A stretch of 40,995 nucleotides of DNA from Candidatus Stahliibacteriota bacterium. Lineage in GTDB: Bacteria > Hydrothermota > UBA3073 > JACQXS01. A program made the position numbers and the translations under genes. The stretch lies in assembly GCA_016208615.1 (NCBI GenBank), contig JACQXS010000005.1:1-40995 (forward strand). The letters are read 5' to 3'. The notes beneath the pieces are model-generated. The model saw nothing but the letters and a program-made list of their open reading frames with translations. It was not told where the DNA came from and ran no database searches. Below, piece by piece: positions 27,978-37,185 of the stretch. Every line of letters begins with the position of its first letter. Position 1 is the first letter of the stretch.

Positions 27978-28535
27978 ATGAAAGTACTTGCACTTGTAGG
28001 GAGTCCAAGGCGCGAGGGAAATACTGCGGTCTTGGTTCAAAAGGTTTTAGAGGGCATAAAAAGTAAAGATAATAAAGCCGAGATTGAGCTTTTGTTTTTG
28101 AATGATTTGCAAATTCGTCCTTGTCAGTCGTGCTATTCGTGTTTATCTTCGGGTATATGTGTGCAGGAAGATGATATGCGGTTAATTTATAAATCACTGG
28201 CAACAGCAAATATATTAGTTGTAGGTACTCCAATTTATATGGAATATGTGAGCGCACAGACTAAATTATTCATAGATAGATTATTCTCAAGTGCTCACGA
28301 GCAGCGTTCTTCTTTTCAGTCGGGAATGAGAATAGTTCTTGTTTTCACTTGGGGGTGGGATAAAATAGACGGATATGATGATGTAATTGATGAGGTAAAA
28401 GGAATCTTGACATCCGGTGATAGGAAGGTTGTAGGTGTAGTAAAAGGTGTAGGTTTGAGGTATAGAAAAACAGAAGCCCTTGATCTGCCAGAATTACTTA
28501 AAGAGGCATTTGAAGTGGGTAAAAAAGTAGCATAG
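27978..28535 (+). CDS. NADPH-dependent FMN reductase / flavodoxin-like iron-sulfur flavoprotein family
   Basis: VLALVGSPRREGNTAVLVQKVLEG, CQSCYSCLSSGICVQEDDM, VVGTPIYMEYVSAQTKLFIDR. Confidence 0.9.
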   Translation: MKVLALVGSPRREGNTAVLVQKVLEGIKSKDNKAEIELLFLNDLQIRPCQSCYSCLSSGICVQEDDMRLIYKSLATANILVVGTPIYMEYVSAQTKLFIDRLFSSAHEQRSSFQSGMRIVLVFTWGWDKIDGYDDVIDEVKGILTSGDRKVVGVVKGVGLRYRKTEALDLPELLKEAFEVGKKVA

Positions 28536-28544
28536 GAAGAAATT

Positions 28545-28823
28545 ATGGCTCATATTACTGTGCAAGTCTATACGACAATAGGAAATAAGTTAGTCAAGGG
28601 TAAAATACAAATAGAAGTCTCAAATATTGCGGAAGCACTTGATAGTATGGAGAAGCATTTTGGGCGTGAGTTCAGAAATGAAGTGCGTGAGATAGATGGA
28701 AGCATAAAGACAAATTATATTGTTACCTTGAATGGGTATCCGATAAATAGGAAAACTCCAGAGAAAGTAAAGCTTGCTGATAATGATGTGCTGCAAATTT
28801 ATCCCGCAATATCAGGGGGGTAA
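28545..28823 (+). CDS. MoaD/ThiS-family sulfur carrier-like protein 1
   Basis: Beta-grasp size and ...ADNDVLQIYPAISGG C-terminus. Confidence 0.85.
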   Translation: MAHITVQVYTTIGNKLVKGKIQIEVSNIAEALDSMEKHFGREFRNEVREIDGSIKTNYIVTLNGYPINRKTPEKVKLADNDVLQIYPAISGG

Positions 28824-28831
28824 TAAATATT

Positions 28832-29104
28832 ATGGCAGCAGTTACAATAAAATATTTAGGTAATTTTATTCTTGCCACAAGGAAGAAACAAGAAGAAATT
28901 GTAATTGACAAAGACGAGCGGGTTGGTAGTCTAATAGATAAGATAAGAAAAAAGTATGGTGATAAACTTTTTGATAGTCCAATGACTGTGGTTTGGGTTA
29001 ATAAAGTACTATGTGATAAGGATACAATTTTGCAGCAGGGGGATGAGATAACTTTGCACCATAAAGATGAATTGATTATCGGTACATTAGTTGGCGGTGG
29101 GTGA
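28832..29104 (+). CDS. MoaD/ThiS-family sulfur carrier-like protein 2
   Basis: ...LQQGDEITLHHKDELIIGTLVGGG C-terminus. Confidence 0.82.
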   Translation: MAAVTIKYLGNFILATRKKQEEIVIDKDERVGSLIDKIRKKYGDKLFDSPMTVVWVNKVLCDKDTILQQGDEITLHHKDELIIGTLVGGG

Positions 29105-29127
29105 AATGCAAAAATTAAGAGGTGCTA

Positions 29128-30925
29128 ATGCCTGAGGAAAGGATACGAAAAAAGGATTCGGCAAGATTAGTATGGGATACTAAACCCAGAAGGGCGCCAA
29201 ATCCTAAAGATGTTGAATTTCAGACGGCTGAGGTGGTTATTCCAAATCCTCATAGAGATTATGCACAGCTCCCTCTTTCTTTTAGAGATGGATTATTGGG
29301 TGAGAAGGAAATAGACAAGCAAAAGATGAACCGGCTCATCTGGGGCGATAATCTTTTAGCTATGCAAGCACTTCTTGCACAAGGATATGAGGGCAGAATT
29401 AACCTGATTTATATTGACCCGCCTTTTGATAGCAAAGCGGATTACTCTCACAAGATGACAATTGAAGGAAATGAGTTTACCAAAGAGCCATCTGTAATTG
29501 AACGGCTTGCTTATAAAGATACCTGGACTGGTGGAACAGATTCTTATCTTGATATGCTCTATCCAAGATTGCAGTTAATGAAACGATTGCTATCAGAGGA
29601 TGGAAGTATTTATGTGCATCTTGGTTGGCACGTGGGTCATTATGTTAAAGTTATTATGGATGAGATTTTCGGAAAAACATTAGAAAAAGGATATTGGCAT
29701 GCTCTTGATGCTCCTGGCCAAGGAGATCCGAGGATATTTTTCGGACGCACCTTGAACCCTCCACCTGGGAGACACTGGATGTGGGACCAAGAGAAAATAG
29801 ATAAAGCAATTGAGGAAAGGAGATTAAAGTTACATCCAAAAACTGGTAAACCTGAATATTGGGTTGAACCTGAGAGAGAGCAATTTGCAGATTCAAATTG
29901 GGCGGAAATACAGGCGTATACTTTCAAGTATGGATTTGATACAGAAAAAAGTGAAAAACTTTTAGAACGCATTATCAACGCTTCATCTCAAGAAAACAAC
30001 CTTATCGCTGACTTCTTTTTAGGTTCTGGCACTACTCTTGCTGTTGCAGAAAAACTTGGTCGTCGTTGGCTTGGCTGTGAGCTTGGCAAAGTCGGTATTC
30101 AGGTAACTCGTGCCCGGCTTGTAGAAATGCAGGCAAAACCTTTCCTAATTGAGAATATTGGCAACTATCAGCGGGAGATGATTTATCTCACTGGTGGCAG
30201 AATCTGGGAGATGCAAGTTCTTATTCTAAAACTTTATGGTGCAACTCCAAGAGACAAGACCAGTGGTCTTGGAGTCAGGAAAGCAGAGGATGGCATAGAT
30301 GAGCTTGTTTATGTAGGTTATCCTGATAGACCTATCACAGCCAGGAAGGCAGAAGATTCTCGGCTGGGATTACGAATATAATTATCATCAGGCATTAGAA
30401 GCACGGAAAAGTGCCCTTAAAGATAGATTGAAAGTTCAGATAGAAAGCAGGGATATTCCACCTGACATTTATGACTATCTCAAGAAGGCAAAAACAGACG
30501 AGGATATTGAGTCGCTTGCTGATAAGGTGCAATTTTATGCAAGACCATATTTGCGGTTAAGTGAGCCTGAGGTAAAAGAATTGGGAAATAATCAAGTCCA
30601 AATAAAGCTTGGAATGAATCGGTATGTGTTAATGGACATTCCAGTAAGCCGTGCTTCTCAAAAAGGTCAATTTGATTATTCTGCATTGATGAAACTTGCT
30701 AAAGACAACTTTGCTGTTCTTATAGATTACTGGGCAATAGACTGGGACTATGATGGATTTACTTTTAAGAGTGAGTGGCAAGCATTTAGAGGGAATAAAA
30801 AAAAAAAAAAAACAGTACCAATTGTAGCAGCAGAGACTTTAGAGAAGAAAAAGAGGACTGTCGCAGTGCGGGTAGTAGATATATTTGGCAATGATGCCGG
30901 GGTAACAATAGAGATAGAAAATTAG
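29128..30925 (+). pseudogene. Type III-like (beta-class) DNA methyltransferase, frameshifted near 30340-30360
   Basis: LIYIDPPFDSKADYS (motif IV) then IADFFLGSGTTLAVAEKLGRRWLGCELGK (motif I). ORF 1 ends 30381; the +1 frame continues KILGWDYEYNYHQALEARKSALKDRLKVQIESRDIPPDIYDYL into ORF 30428-30925. Confidence 0.85.
30797..30812 (+). repeat. A16 homopolymer inside the methyltransferase C-terminal region
   Basis: aataaaaaaaaaaaaaaaacag; encodes NKKKKK. Confidence 0.95.
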
Positions 30926-31175
30926 ACTATACAATTTAGCTGATATGATTGCAGGGACAATTCATCGGTCATATAGTAGTAAGGGGGATGCCAATGTTTA
31001 TCGTACAATTATACGGAAGAGGGAGGAAAATATTTGGGAATTTGGAAAATAGGAACGACCTACGGTCTATCGTAAGGATTCTTACGAACGCACACCATAC
31101 GGTGACAGTTCAACCATTAGGTCTTTGTATGATGAGTATATTCATCATTTTTTACTTTGTCAAGTAAAATGTTAG
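30918..31175 (+). pseudogene. Degenerate coding remnant, possibly DUF3800 C-terminus
   Basis: One frame reads KIRLYNLADMIAGTIHRSYSSKGDANVYRTIIRKREENIWEFGK*ERPTVYRKDSYERTPYGDSSTIRSLYDEYIHHFLLCQVKC*, a single TAG at 31050 and no matching N-terminus. Confidence 0.4.
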
Positions 31176-31184
31176 AAAAAAGTA

Positions 31185-34004
31185 ATGGCAAAAAAAGAAA
31201 TTAAAGAGGCCTTTTCTCAATTGTATTTAGCTAAAGCATTGGAAGGTGAAGTGCAGGGCTGGGTTGACCAGGGTTGGCCCGGGGTTACTCAAACTACGCT
31301 TGAGCTTTTCAATTATTGGTTTCAAAGAGAAGAATATACTGATGAGCGATTCTACGCTTGTCAAAGGCGAGCTATTGAGACAGTTGTATATTGCTATGAA
31401 ATATTGCAAGCAGGGACTCTGCAAGAGCTTTTTGAACGAGTAGCACCAGAAACTCTTTATCAACATCTACCATTAAAACAAGAAGTTGAAACTATACCCT
31501 TCACAAAATATGCTTTGAAGATGGCTACTGGTTCAGGCAAGACCTGGGTATTGGCATCTTTACTTGTGTGGCAATATTTTAATCGCATAAATAATGAAAG
31601 AGAAAAGAATTACTCTTGCCGATTTCTGGTAGTTACTCCGGGACATGAAGTATTAAATCGTTTGCTTGATTCTTTTAAGGGCAAGCGAGACCCCAAAACT
31701 GGGAACAGGAATCCAGAAGCCTCAGATTATAAGCGTTCTTTATTTATACCTGAAGGTGCAAATTGGAGGGACCGGTTTCATTTAGAGATACTTGAACCTG
31801 ATGATGTAAAATCAAATACTACTCCACCTGACGGGCCTTTTGTTTTTCTGACCAATTGGCAACAGTTCCGCTTAAAATCTACTGCTCCTGATTTATGGGC
31901 TCAACAGACAGGTGCGGATGTAGAAGAAATGCCGCGAGGAGAAATTATTTTGGATTTCCTTTCTAATTATCCTGACCTAATTATTATGAATGACGAGGCA
32001 CATCATGTGCATGGGAAAAAGGGTACAACAGGAGAAGAATTAAAATGGCGTCAGTTTATGAATATTCTTTATGACCGATTAAAAGAAAGCTATGGTGATA
32101 AGTTTGGTCCCTTCCTTCAAATAGATTATTCAGCCACTCCTTTTTATGGAAGCAGAGAGAAGCGGGAGTATTTCCCACATATTGTTTATGATTACGAGTT
32201 ATTAGTTGCGATGCAGGATATGTTGGTCAAGCAGCTTTTTTTAGAAGAGCGCCAATCTATTGGAGGTGAGTCTTTAGATGATTTGGACTTTCGTGCAGAA
32301 CGATGTGAACCAGAAGGTAGTCATCGGCGAGGTGAGATAAAATGTCTTTCAGCGGGACAGAAGCTACTTTTGGAAATTGGGCGTTTGAAACTGGAGCAAC
32401 TCTCCACAGAATTCAAAGAAAAAGGACTTAATAAAAAGTCTGTAATGATGGTACTTTGTGAGGACACCAAAGTGGCTGACTTGACAGCAGAACACTTTGC
32501 TACTCGGAATGATGAGCGCGGAAATTATTATGATGATAAACAAGTGATGGTTATTCATTCTGCTTTACCCGAGAAAAAGCTTGATGAAGCAAGATTACAA
32601 CTTGATAAAATTGATGTGGATGATGACCCACTTAGGGTAATTATTTCAGTCTTAATGTTACGAGAAGGATTTGATAAGAACAATATTTGTGTGACAGTAG
32701 TTTTAAGGGCAACTGAGGCAGACCTACTTTTGGAACAGATTGTTGGAAGAGGTTTAAGACTAATGTTTCCTGCATATTCTTTTCCAGAATTACAGGATGC
32801 GAAAAGAGATGCATTTTCCGAGATAAGAAGAAATAAGATTCCTTCTAACTCACTTGATTTTTTGTTTGTAGTTGAGCATCCCAGATTTAGGGCTTTTTAC
32901 GAGAGTCTAAAGCGTGAAGGATATGTTATCCCCGGAGGTGATACCAGTGGGACAACCTCAACTGGCGATTTAATGTCGGTAGATGCTATAACTGAGAGAA
33001 TTGAGAAATTTGACATTGCGTGGCCAATTCAAGTTTATGATGAAGGTCGTATGCCAGAGCTCTCACAAATAGATGTTGCTACTCTACCTAAATATGGTAA
33101 GGACTTTCGTCAGTTAAAAGAGTGGCTTTCTAAACTTATTGTTCAAGAGACCCATGTAGAGACTGGGAAGAAGACAAGAACTTGGAAATTAGATAATGAG
33201 TATTTTGACTTTTTTCATTTCTTAAGACAAGCATCAAAAGCGATAGCAACAAGAGGAAAAACTTCTATCTTGACAGCAAAACAGGCAGAGATTGCTGAGT
33301 TGATAGATAATTATGTATCAGAATACTGTTTTGGAGAGTCAATTGATTTTACACGACAAGAGAATTATTCTGTACTTAACTATAGTGATGTGTTTGACTA
33401 TATTGTTCAGACAGTTCATAAAGCAATCGTAAAACTAATTGAAGGTTACAAATATGAAGTGAAAGGAGTGTGGGGAAAACTATCAGAAGTGCCGAGAATT
33501 ATGGTGAGAGAGAGTAAATCTATAGAGACAGATAAAAGCATTTATCCGAGAATGGGGTATCAAATCAAAGGTGGAGGTTTTGAACGAGATTTTATGCTGG
33601 CTGTATTAAACCCATCAGCAGATGTTTTTTCATATGCTAAATTGGACAGGCGGCATAAGCTAAAAATTACTTATCGAGATGAAACCGGAATTTCAAGGAA
33701 TTATGAAGTGGATTTCGTTGTAAAGACGCCTGATAAAATGTACCTTGTAGAGACTAAAGCTGACAAGGATATTGAGAGTCCAAATGTGGCAGTCAAAGCA
33801 CGCGCAGCAGTGGCTTGGTGTGAACAAGCTTCAACACTTTTGCCACTAAAAGAGTATAATCAACCTCAGAATTGGGAATATTTAATATTATCCGAAGGTA
33901 TATTTAGCCAGAATCGTGGATTAGGGTTTGAAGGTTTTGTTTCCTTGTGTAGAGGGATGCGGGATAGAATTATTGCCCAAGCAGAAAGTAGGTTGTTTGT
34001 ATAG
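31185..34004 (+). CDS. Type III-like restriction endonuclease subunit (DEAD/DEAH helicase + PD-(D/E)XK-like nuclease)
   Basis: ATGSGKTWVLAS, IIMNDEAHHVHG, VVLRATEADLLLEQIVGRGLRL, C-terminal YEVDFVVKTPDKMYLVETKADKD. Confidence 0.92.
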   Translation: MAKKEIKEAFSQLYLAKALEGEVQGWVDQGWPGVTQTTLELFNYWFQREEYTDERFYACQRRAIETVVYCYEILQAGTLQELFERVAPETLYQHLPLKQEVETIPFTKYALKMATGSGKTWVLASLLVWQYFNRINNEREKNYSCRFLVVTPGHEVLNRLLDSFKGKRDPKTGNRNPEASDYKRSLFIPEGANWRDRFHLEILEPDDVKSNTTPPDGPFVFLTNWQQFRLKSTAPDLWAQQTGADVEEMPRGEIILDFLSNYPDLIIMNDEAHHVHGKKGTTGEELKWRQFMNILYDRLKESYGDKFGPFLQIDYSATPFYGSREKREYFPHIVYDYELLVAMQDMLVKQLFLEERQSIGGESLDDLDFRAERCEPEGSHRRGEIKCLSAGQKLLLEIGRLKLEQLSTEFKEKGLNKKSVMMVLCEDTKVADLTAEHFATRNDERGNYYDDKQVMVIHSALPEKKLDEARLQLDKIDVDDDPLRVIISVLMLREGFDKNNICVTVVLRATEADLLLEQIVGRGLRLMFPAYSFPELQDAKRDAFSEIRRNKIPSNSLDFLFVVEHPRFRAFYESLKREGYVIPGGDTSGTTSTGDLMSVDAITERIEKFDIAWPIQVYDEGRMPELSQIDVATLPKYGKDFRQLKEWLSKLIVQETHVETGKKTRTWKLDNEYFDFFHFLRQASKAIATRGKTSILTAKQAEIAELIDNYVSEYCFGESIDFTRQENYSVLNYSDVFDYIVQTVHKAIVKLIEGYKYEVKGVWGKLSEVPRIMVRESKSIETDKSIYPRMGYQIKGGGFERDFMLAVLNPSADVFSYAKLDRRHKLKITYRDETGISRNYEVDFVVKTPDKMYLVETKADKDIESPNVAVKARAAVAWCEQASTLLPLKEYNQPQNWEYLILSEGIFSQNRGLGFEGFVSLCRGMRDRIIAQAESRLFV

Positions 34005-34066
34005 TAAAAGTTAAGCTAAAAAATTATGGGATAGTTACATGGAATAGAAAAGAATAGAAAATCAAA

Positions 34067-35074
34067 ATGGATAGGTACTCGCGGCAGATATTATTTGATA
34101 AGATAGGGGAGAAGGGGCAAAAGAAATTATTGAATAGTAAAGTAACCATTATTGGTTGCGGTGCATTAGGGACTGTAATTGCTAATAATTTAACCCGTGC
34201 TGGAATTGGGTATTTGCGAATTATTGACCGCGATATTGTGGAGCTTAATAATTTACAGCGTCAAATGTTGTTTGACGAGACAGATGCTAATGCTTCTTTA
34301 CCAAAAGCAATAGCTGCGGTTAATAAATTAAGCCAAATCAACTCAACTATTAAGATAGATGGTGAAGTAGCGGATGTAAATTACAAAAATGTTGACGAAC
34401 TGATAAAAGATGTAGATATAGTGTTAGATGGGTTAGATAATATGGAGACAAGGTTTTTGATTAACGAGGCGTGTGTTAAGAATAATATTCCTTGGGTATA
34501 TGGGGCAGCAGTAGGGGCTATTGGGTCAACGATGACTATAATCCCGGGTAAAACTGCTTGTCTTAATTGTATAATTGGTGAATTGCCCTCCCCGGGAACA
34601 TTACCTACCTGCGAAAGTGTAGGCGTGTTAAATACAATTACTAACATTATTGCTTCTCTTGAGACTACGGAGGCATTGAAGTTCTTGGTAGGTGAGCCGG
34701 TGAATAAAGATTTAATTTTTATTGATGCTTGGGACACGAGTTTTGATAAATTGAAGATTAAAAGATTAGATAACTGTTCTGTCTGTTGTAAGAAGGAGTT
34801 CAAAACACGGGAAGCCAAAGGAACTATTCTAACAACGGTTTGTTGTGGTAGGGATGCAGTGCAAATAAGACCACCAAAAGAAATAACTATTCCATTAGAA
34901 GACTTGCGAATATCATTAGAAAAGTTAGGGGAAGTAGTTTTTAAGGGATATTTATTAGTATTTAAGATAGATAAATATGAGATGATAATTTTTCCAGATG
35001 CAAGAGTTATTGTAAAAGGCACAAGAGATGAATCTATAGCCCGGAGTCTTTATGCCAAATATATTGGTTTGTAA
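34067..35074 (+). CDS. ThiF/MoeB/HesA-family E1-like adenylyltransferase
   Basis: RYSRQILFDKIGEKGQKKLLNSKVTIIGCGALGTVIANNLTRAGIGYLRIIDRDIVELNNLQRQ, CLNCIIG, CSVCC. Confidence 0.93.
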   Translation: MDRYSRQILFDKIGEKGQKKLLNSKVTIIGCGALGTVIANNLTRAGIGYLRIIDRDIVELNNLQRQMLFDETDANASLPKAIAAVNKLSQINSTIKIDGEVADVNYKNVDELIKDVDIVLDGLDNMETRFLINEACVKNNIPWVYGAAVGAIGSTMTIIPGKTACLNCIIGELPSPGTLPTCESVGVLNTITNIIASLETTEALKFLVGEPVNKDLIFIDAWDTSFDKLKIKRLDNCSVCCKKEFKTREAKGTILTTVCCGRDAVQIRPPKEITIPLEDLRISLEKLGEVVFKGYLLVFKIDKYEMIIFPDARVIVKGTRDESIARSLYAKYIGL

Positions 35075-35089
35075 GAGAAGTAAAATGAT

Positions 35090-35219
35090 GAGAAATTCTA
35101 AATCCGAAACCCTAAATCCTAAACAAATCCCAATTTTCCAAATCCCAAAACAGTTTAGGACATTTGGATTTTGGGATTTAGATATTGTTTAGAATTTAGT
35201 GCTTGGGATTTAGGATTTA
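35090..35219. repeat. ~130-bp imperfect inverted repeat built from aaatcctaaa / aaatcccaaaa words
   Basis: Left ctaaatcctaaacaaatcccaattttccaaatcccaaaa against reverse complement of right ctaaattctaaacaatatctaaatcccaaaatccaaatg. Confidence 0.8.
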
Positions 35220-35234
35220 TTGGGAGGAGGTAAG

Positions 35235-36407
35235 ATGAAAGAATTAGGTTTCTCAACAAAGGCGATTCATTCAGGTCAACCACCAGACCCTACAACGGGT
35301 GCGATTCTTGTGCCTATCTATCAGACGACTACATATGTTCAGAAAGAGGTAGGCAAGGATAAGGGCTATACATATAGTAGGGGTGGTAATCCAACAGTCA
35401 AGGCATTGGAATCGAATATAGCTGATTTAGAGGGCGGATTAGCTGGGACTGCTTTTGCATCGGGGATGGCGGCGATATCGGCTATTATGGCTTTATTTAA
35501 GGCGGGTGACCATATTATAGTATCCGAGGTTGTTTATGGAGGGACGCCAAGGTTATGTAATTCTATTCTGACAAATTATGGGATGGAATTCTCATACATA
35601 GACACTTCAGAGGCTAGTAATGTTGAAAAGACTATAAAAAGAAATACGAAAATGGTATTTATAGAAACACCGGGCAACCCGACTATGAAGATTTCAGATA
35701 TTAAGGAGATAGCCAAGGTTGTAGGGCGGGTGCAAGACCCGCCCCTACTTGTGGTAGATAATACATTTCCGACCCCGTATTTTCAACAGCCATTTAAGTT
35801 AGGAGCGGATTTAGTGATGCACTCTACGACTAAATATCTTGATGGTCACAATGCTACAATAGGCGGGATAGTCATTTCCAAGACCCCTGAAATAGATGAA
35901 AGGTTAAAGTTTATCCAAAAATCAGTCGGTGCTGTGCTTTCACCTTTTAATGCGTGGCTCACCATTATGGGAATAAAGACGCTTGCTTTGAGGATGGAGC
36001 GTCATAACTTAAATGCTCTGGGGGTGGCAAAGTTTCTTAAACAGCATCAAAAGGTGTGTAGTGTTTTTTATCCAGGACTGCCTGACCACCCTCAACACGC
36101 TATTGTGAAAAAGCAGATGACAGGGATTGGCGGAATGATTGCTTTTGAACTGCATGGTGGAGTAGAGGCGGGTAAAAAGTTGATGAAATCAGTTAAGGTG
36201 TGTTCATTGGCAGAAAATCTTGGCTCTTGTGAGACTTTGATTACTCATCCGGCTACTATGACGCATGCTGAAATTCCTAAAGAAAAGAGAGAAAAAATTG
36301 GCATCACGGATGGACTGGTGAGAATATCAGTAGGACTTGAAGATGTAGAAGATATAATAAATGATTTAGATAATGCTTTAAAGGGGGGTATAAATTATGT
36401 CAGATAA
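35235..36407 (+). CDS. PLP-dependent trans-sulfuration family enzyme (cystathionine gamma-synthase/lyase or O-acylhomoserine sulfhydrylase-like)
   Basis: [62 protein letters not shown]; start at 35235 after aggagg. Confidence 0.92.
   Translation: MKELGFSTKAIHSGQPPDPTTGAILVPIYQTTTYVQKEVGKDKGYTYSRGGNPTVKALESNIADLEGGLAGTAFASGMAAISAIMALFKAGDHIIVSEVVYGGTPRLCNSILTNYGMEFSYIDTSEASNVEKTIKRNTKMVFIETPGNPTMKISDIKEIAKVVGRVQDPPLLVVDNTFPTPYFQQPFKLGADLVMHSTTKYLDGHNATIGGIVISKTPEIDERLKFIQKSVGAVLSPFNAWLTIMGIKTLALRMERHNLNALGVAKFLKQHQKVCSVFYPGLPDHPQHAIVKKQMTGIGGMIAFELHGGVEAGKKLMKSVKVCSLAENLGSCETLITHPATMTHAEIPKEKREKIGITDGLVRISVGLEDVEDIINDLDNALKGGINYVR
35721..35748. repeat. Palindromic element gtagggcgggt-gcaag-acccgcccctac inside PLP enzyme CDS
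   Basis: Same gtaggggcg...cgcccctac frame as 1936-1962. Confidence 0.93.
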
Positions 36408-37185
36408 GAAGATATTTGCTAATGTGGGGGAGAAGGAAGTAACAAGGGCGATTGTGGGTGAGTTTTTGAAACAGTTTAGTGATTATGCAGAAAGTGATGT
36501 TATTATTATAGGTGCTGGACCGAGTGGTCTGATGGCGGGTAAGGAACTGGCATCTAAAGGCGTAAAGACGCTTATTGTGGAGCGGAATAATTATTTAGGT
36601 GGCGGCTTCTGGATAGGCGGCTATTTAATGAATAAAGTAACGGTGAGAGCTCCTGGTCAGGAAGTGCTTACTGAGCTGGGGATTCCGTTTAATGAGGTTT
36701 ATGAAGGGTTATTTGTGGCTGATGGTCCACATGCTTGTTCTAAACTAATAGCCGCTGCCTGTGATGCGGGAGTAAAGTTTGCTAATATGACTGTATTTGA
36801 TGATGTGGTGTTGCGTGAAAATAATAGGGTTGCTGGGGTAGTTATTAATTGGACACCGGTACAAGCATTACCAAGAGAAATTACTTGTGTTGACCCGGTG
36901 GCTTTAGAATGTAAATTAGTCATAGATGCGACGGGGCATGATGCGTTTGTAATTAAGAGACTTGAATCCCGTGGACTAATAAAAACAGTAGGCTATGGAG
37001 CGATGTGGGTGACAAGGTCAGAAGATTTAGTTGTTGAACATACGGGAGAAGCGTATCCCGGAGTAATTGTAATGGGGATGGCTGTTTCAACAATATATGG
37101 GCTTCCAAGAATGGGCCCTACTTTTGGAGCTATGCTTTTATCAGGGAAAAGGGGAGCAGAAATTGCATTGGAGAAGCTTAAATAA
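36397..37185 (+). CDS. thi4: Thi4-family ADP-thiazole synthase
   Basis: [89 protein letters not shown]. Confidence 0.92.
   Translation: MSDKKIFANVGEKEVTRAIVGEFLKQFSDYAESDVIIIGAGPSGLMAGKELASKGVKTLIVERNNYLGGGFWIGGYLMNKVTVRAPGQEVLTELGIPFNEVYEGLFVADGPHACSKLIAAACDAGVKFANMTVFDDVVLRENNRVAGVVINWTPVQALPREITCVDPVALECKLVIDATGHDAFVIKRLESRGLIKTVGYGAMWVTRSEDLVVEHTGEAYPGVIVMGMAVSTIYGLPRMGPTFGAMLLSGKRGAEIALEKLK

Noticed and set aside
30949-31167. 72-aa ORF between mod and res
   Set aside because: The adjacent frame (30918-31175) reads much more like a protein; this one seems incidental.
32935-32955. gaggt...acctc in the Res gene as a further mini-palindrome
   Set aside because: Arms are separated by 15 nt with no shared flanks; likely chance.
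34381-35022. 213-aa antisense ORF
   Set aside because: Fully antisense to a well-supported ThiF/MoeB gene; no recognisable domain.
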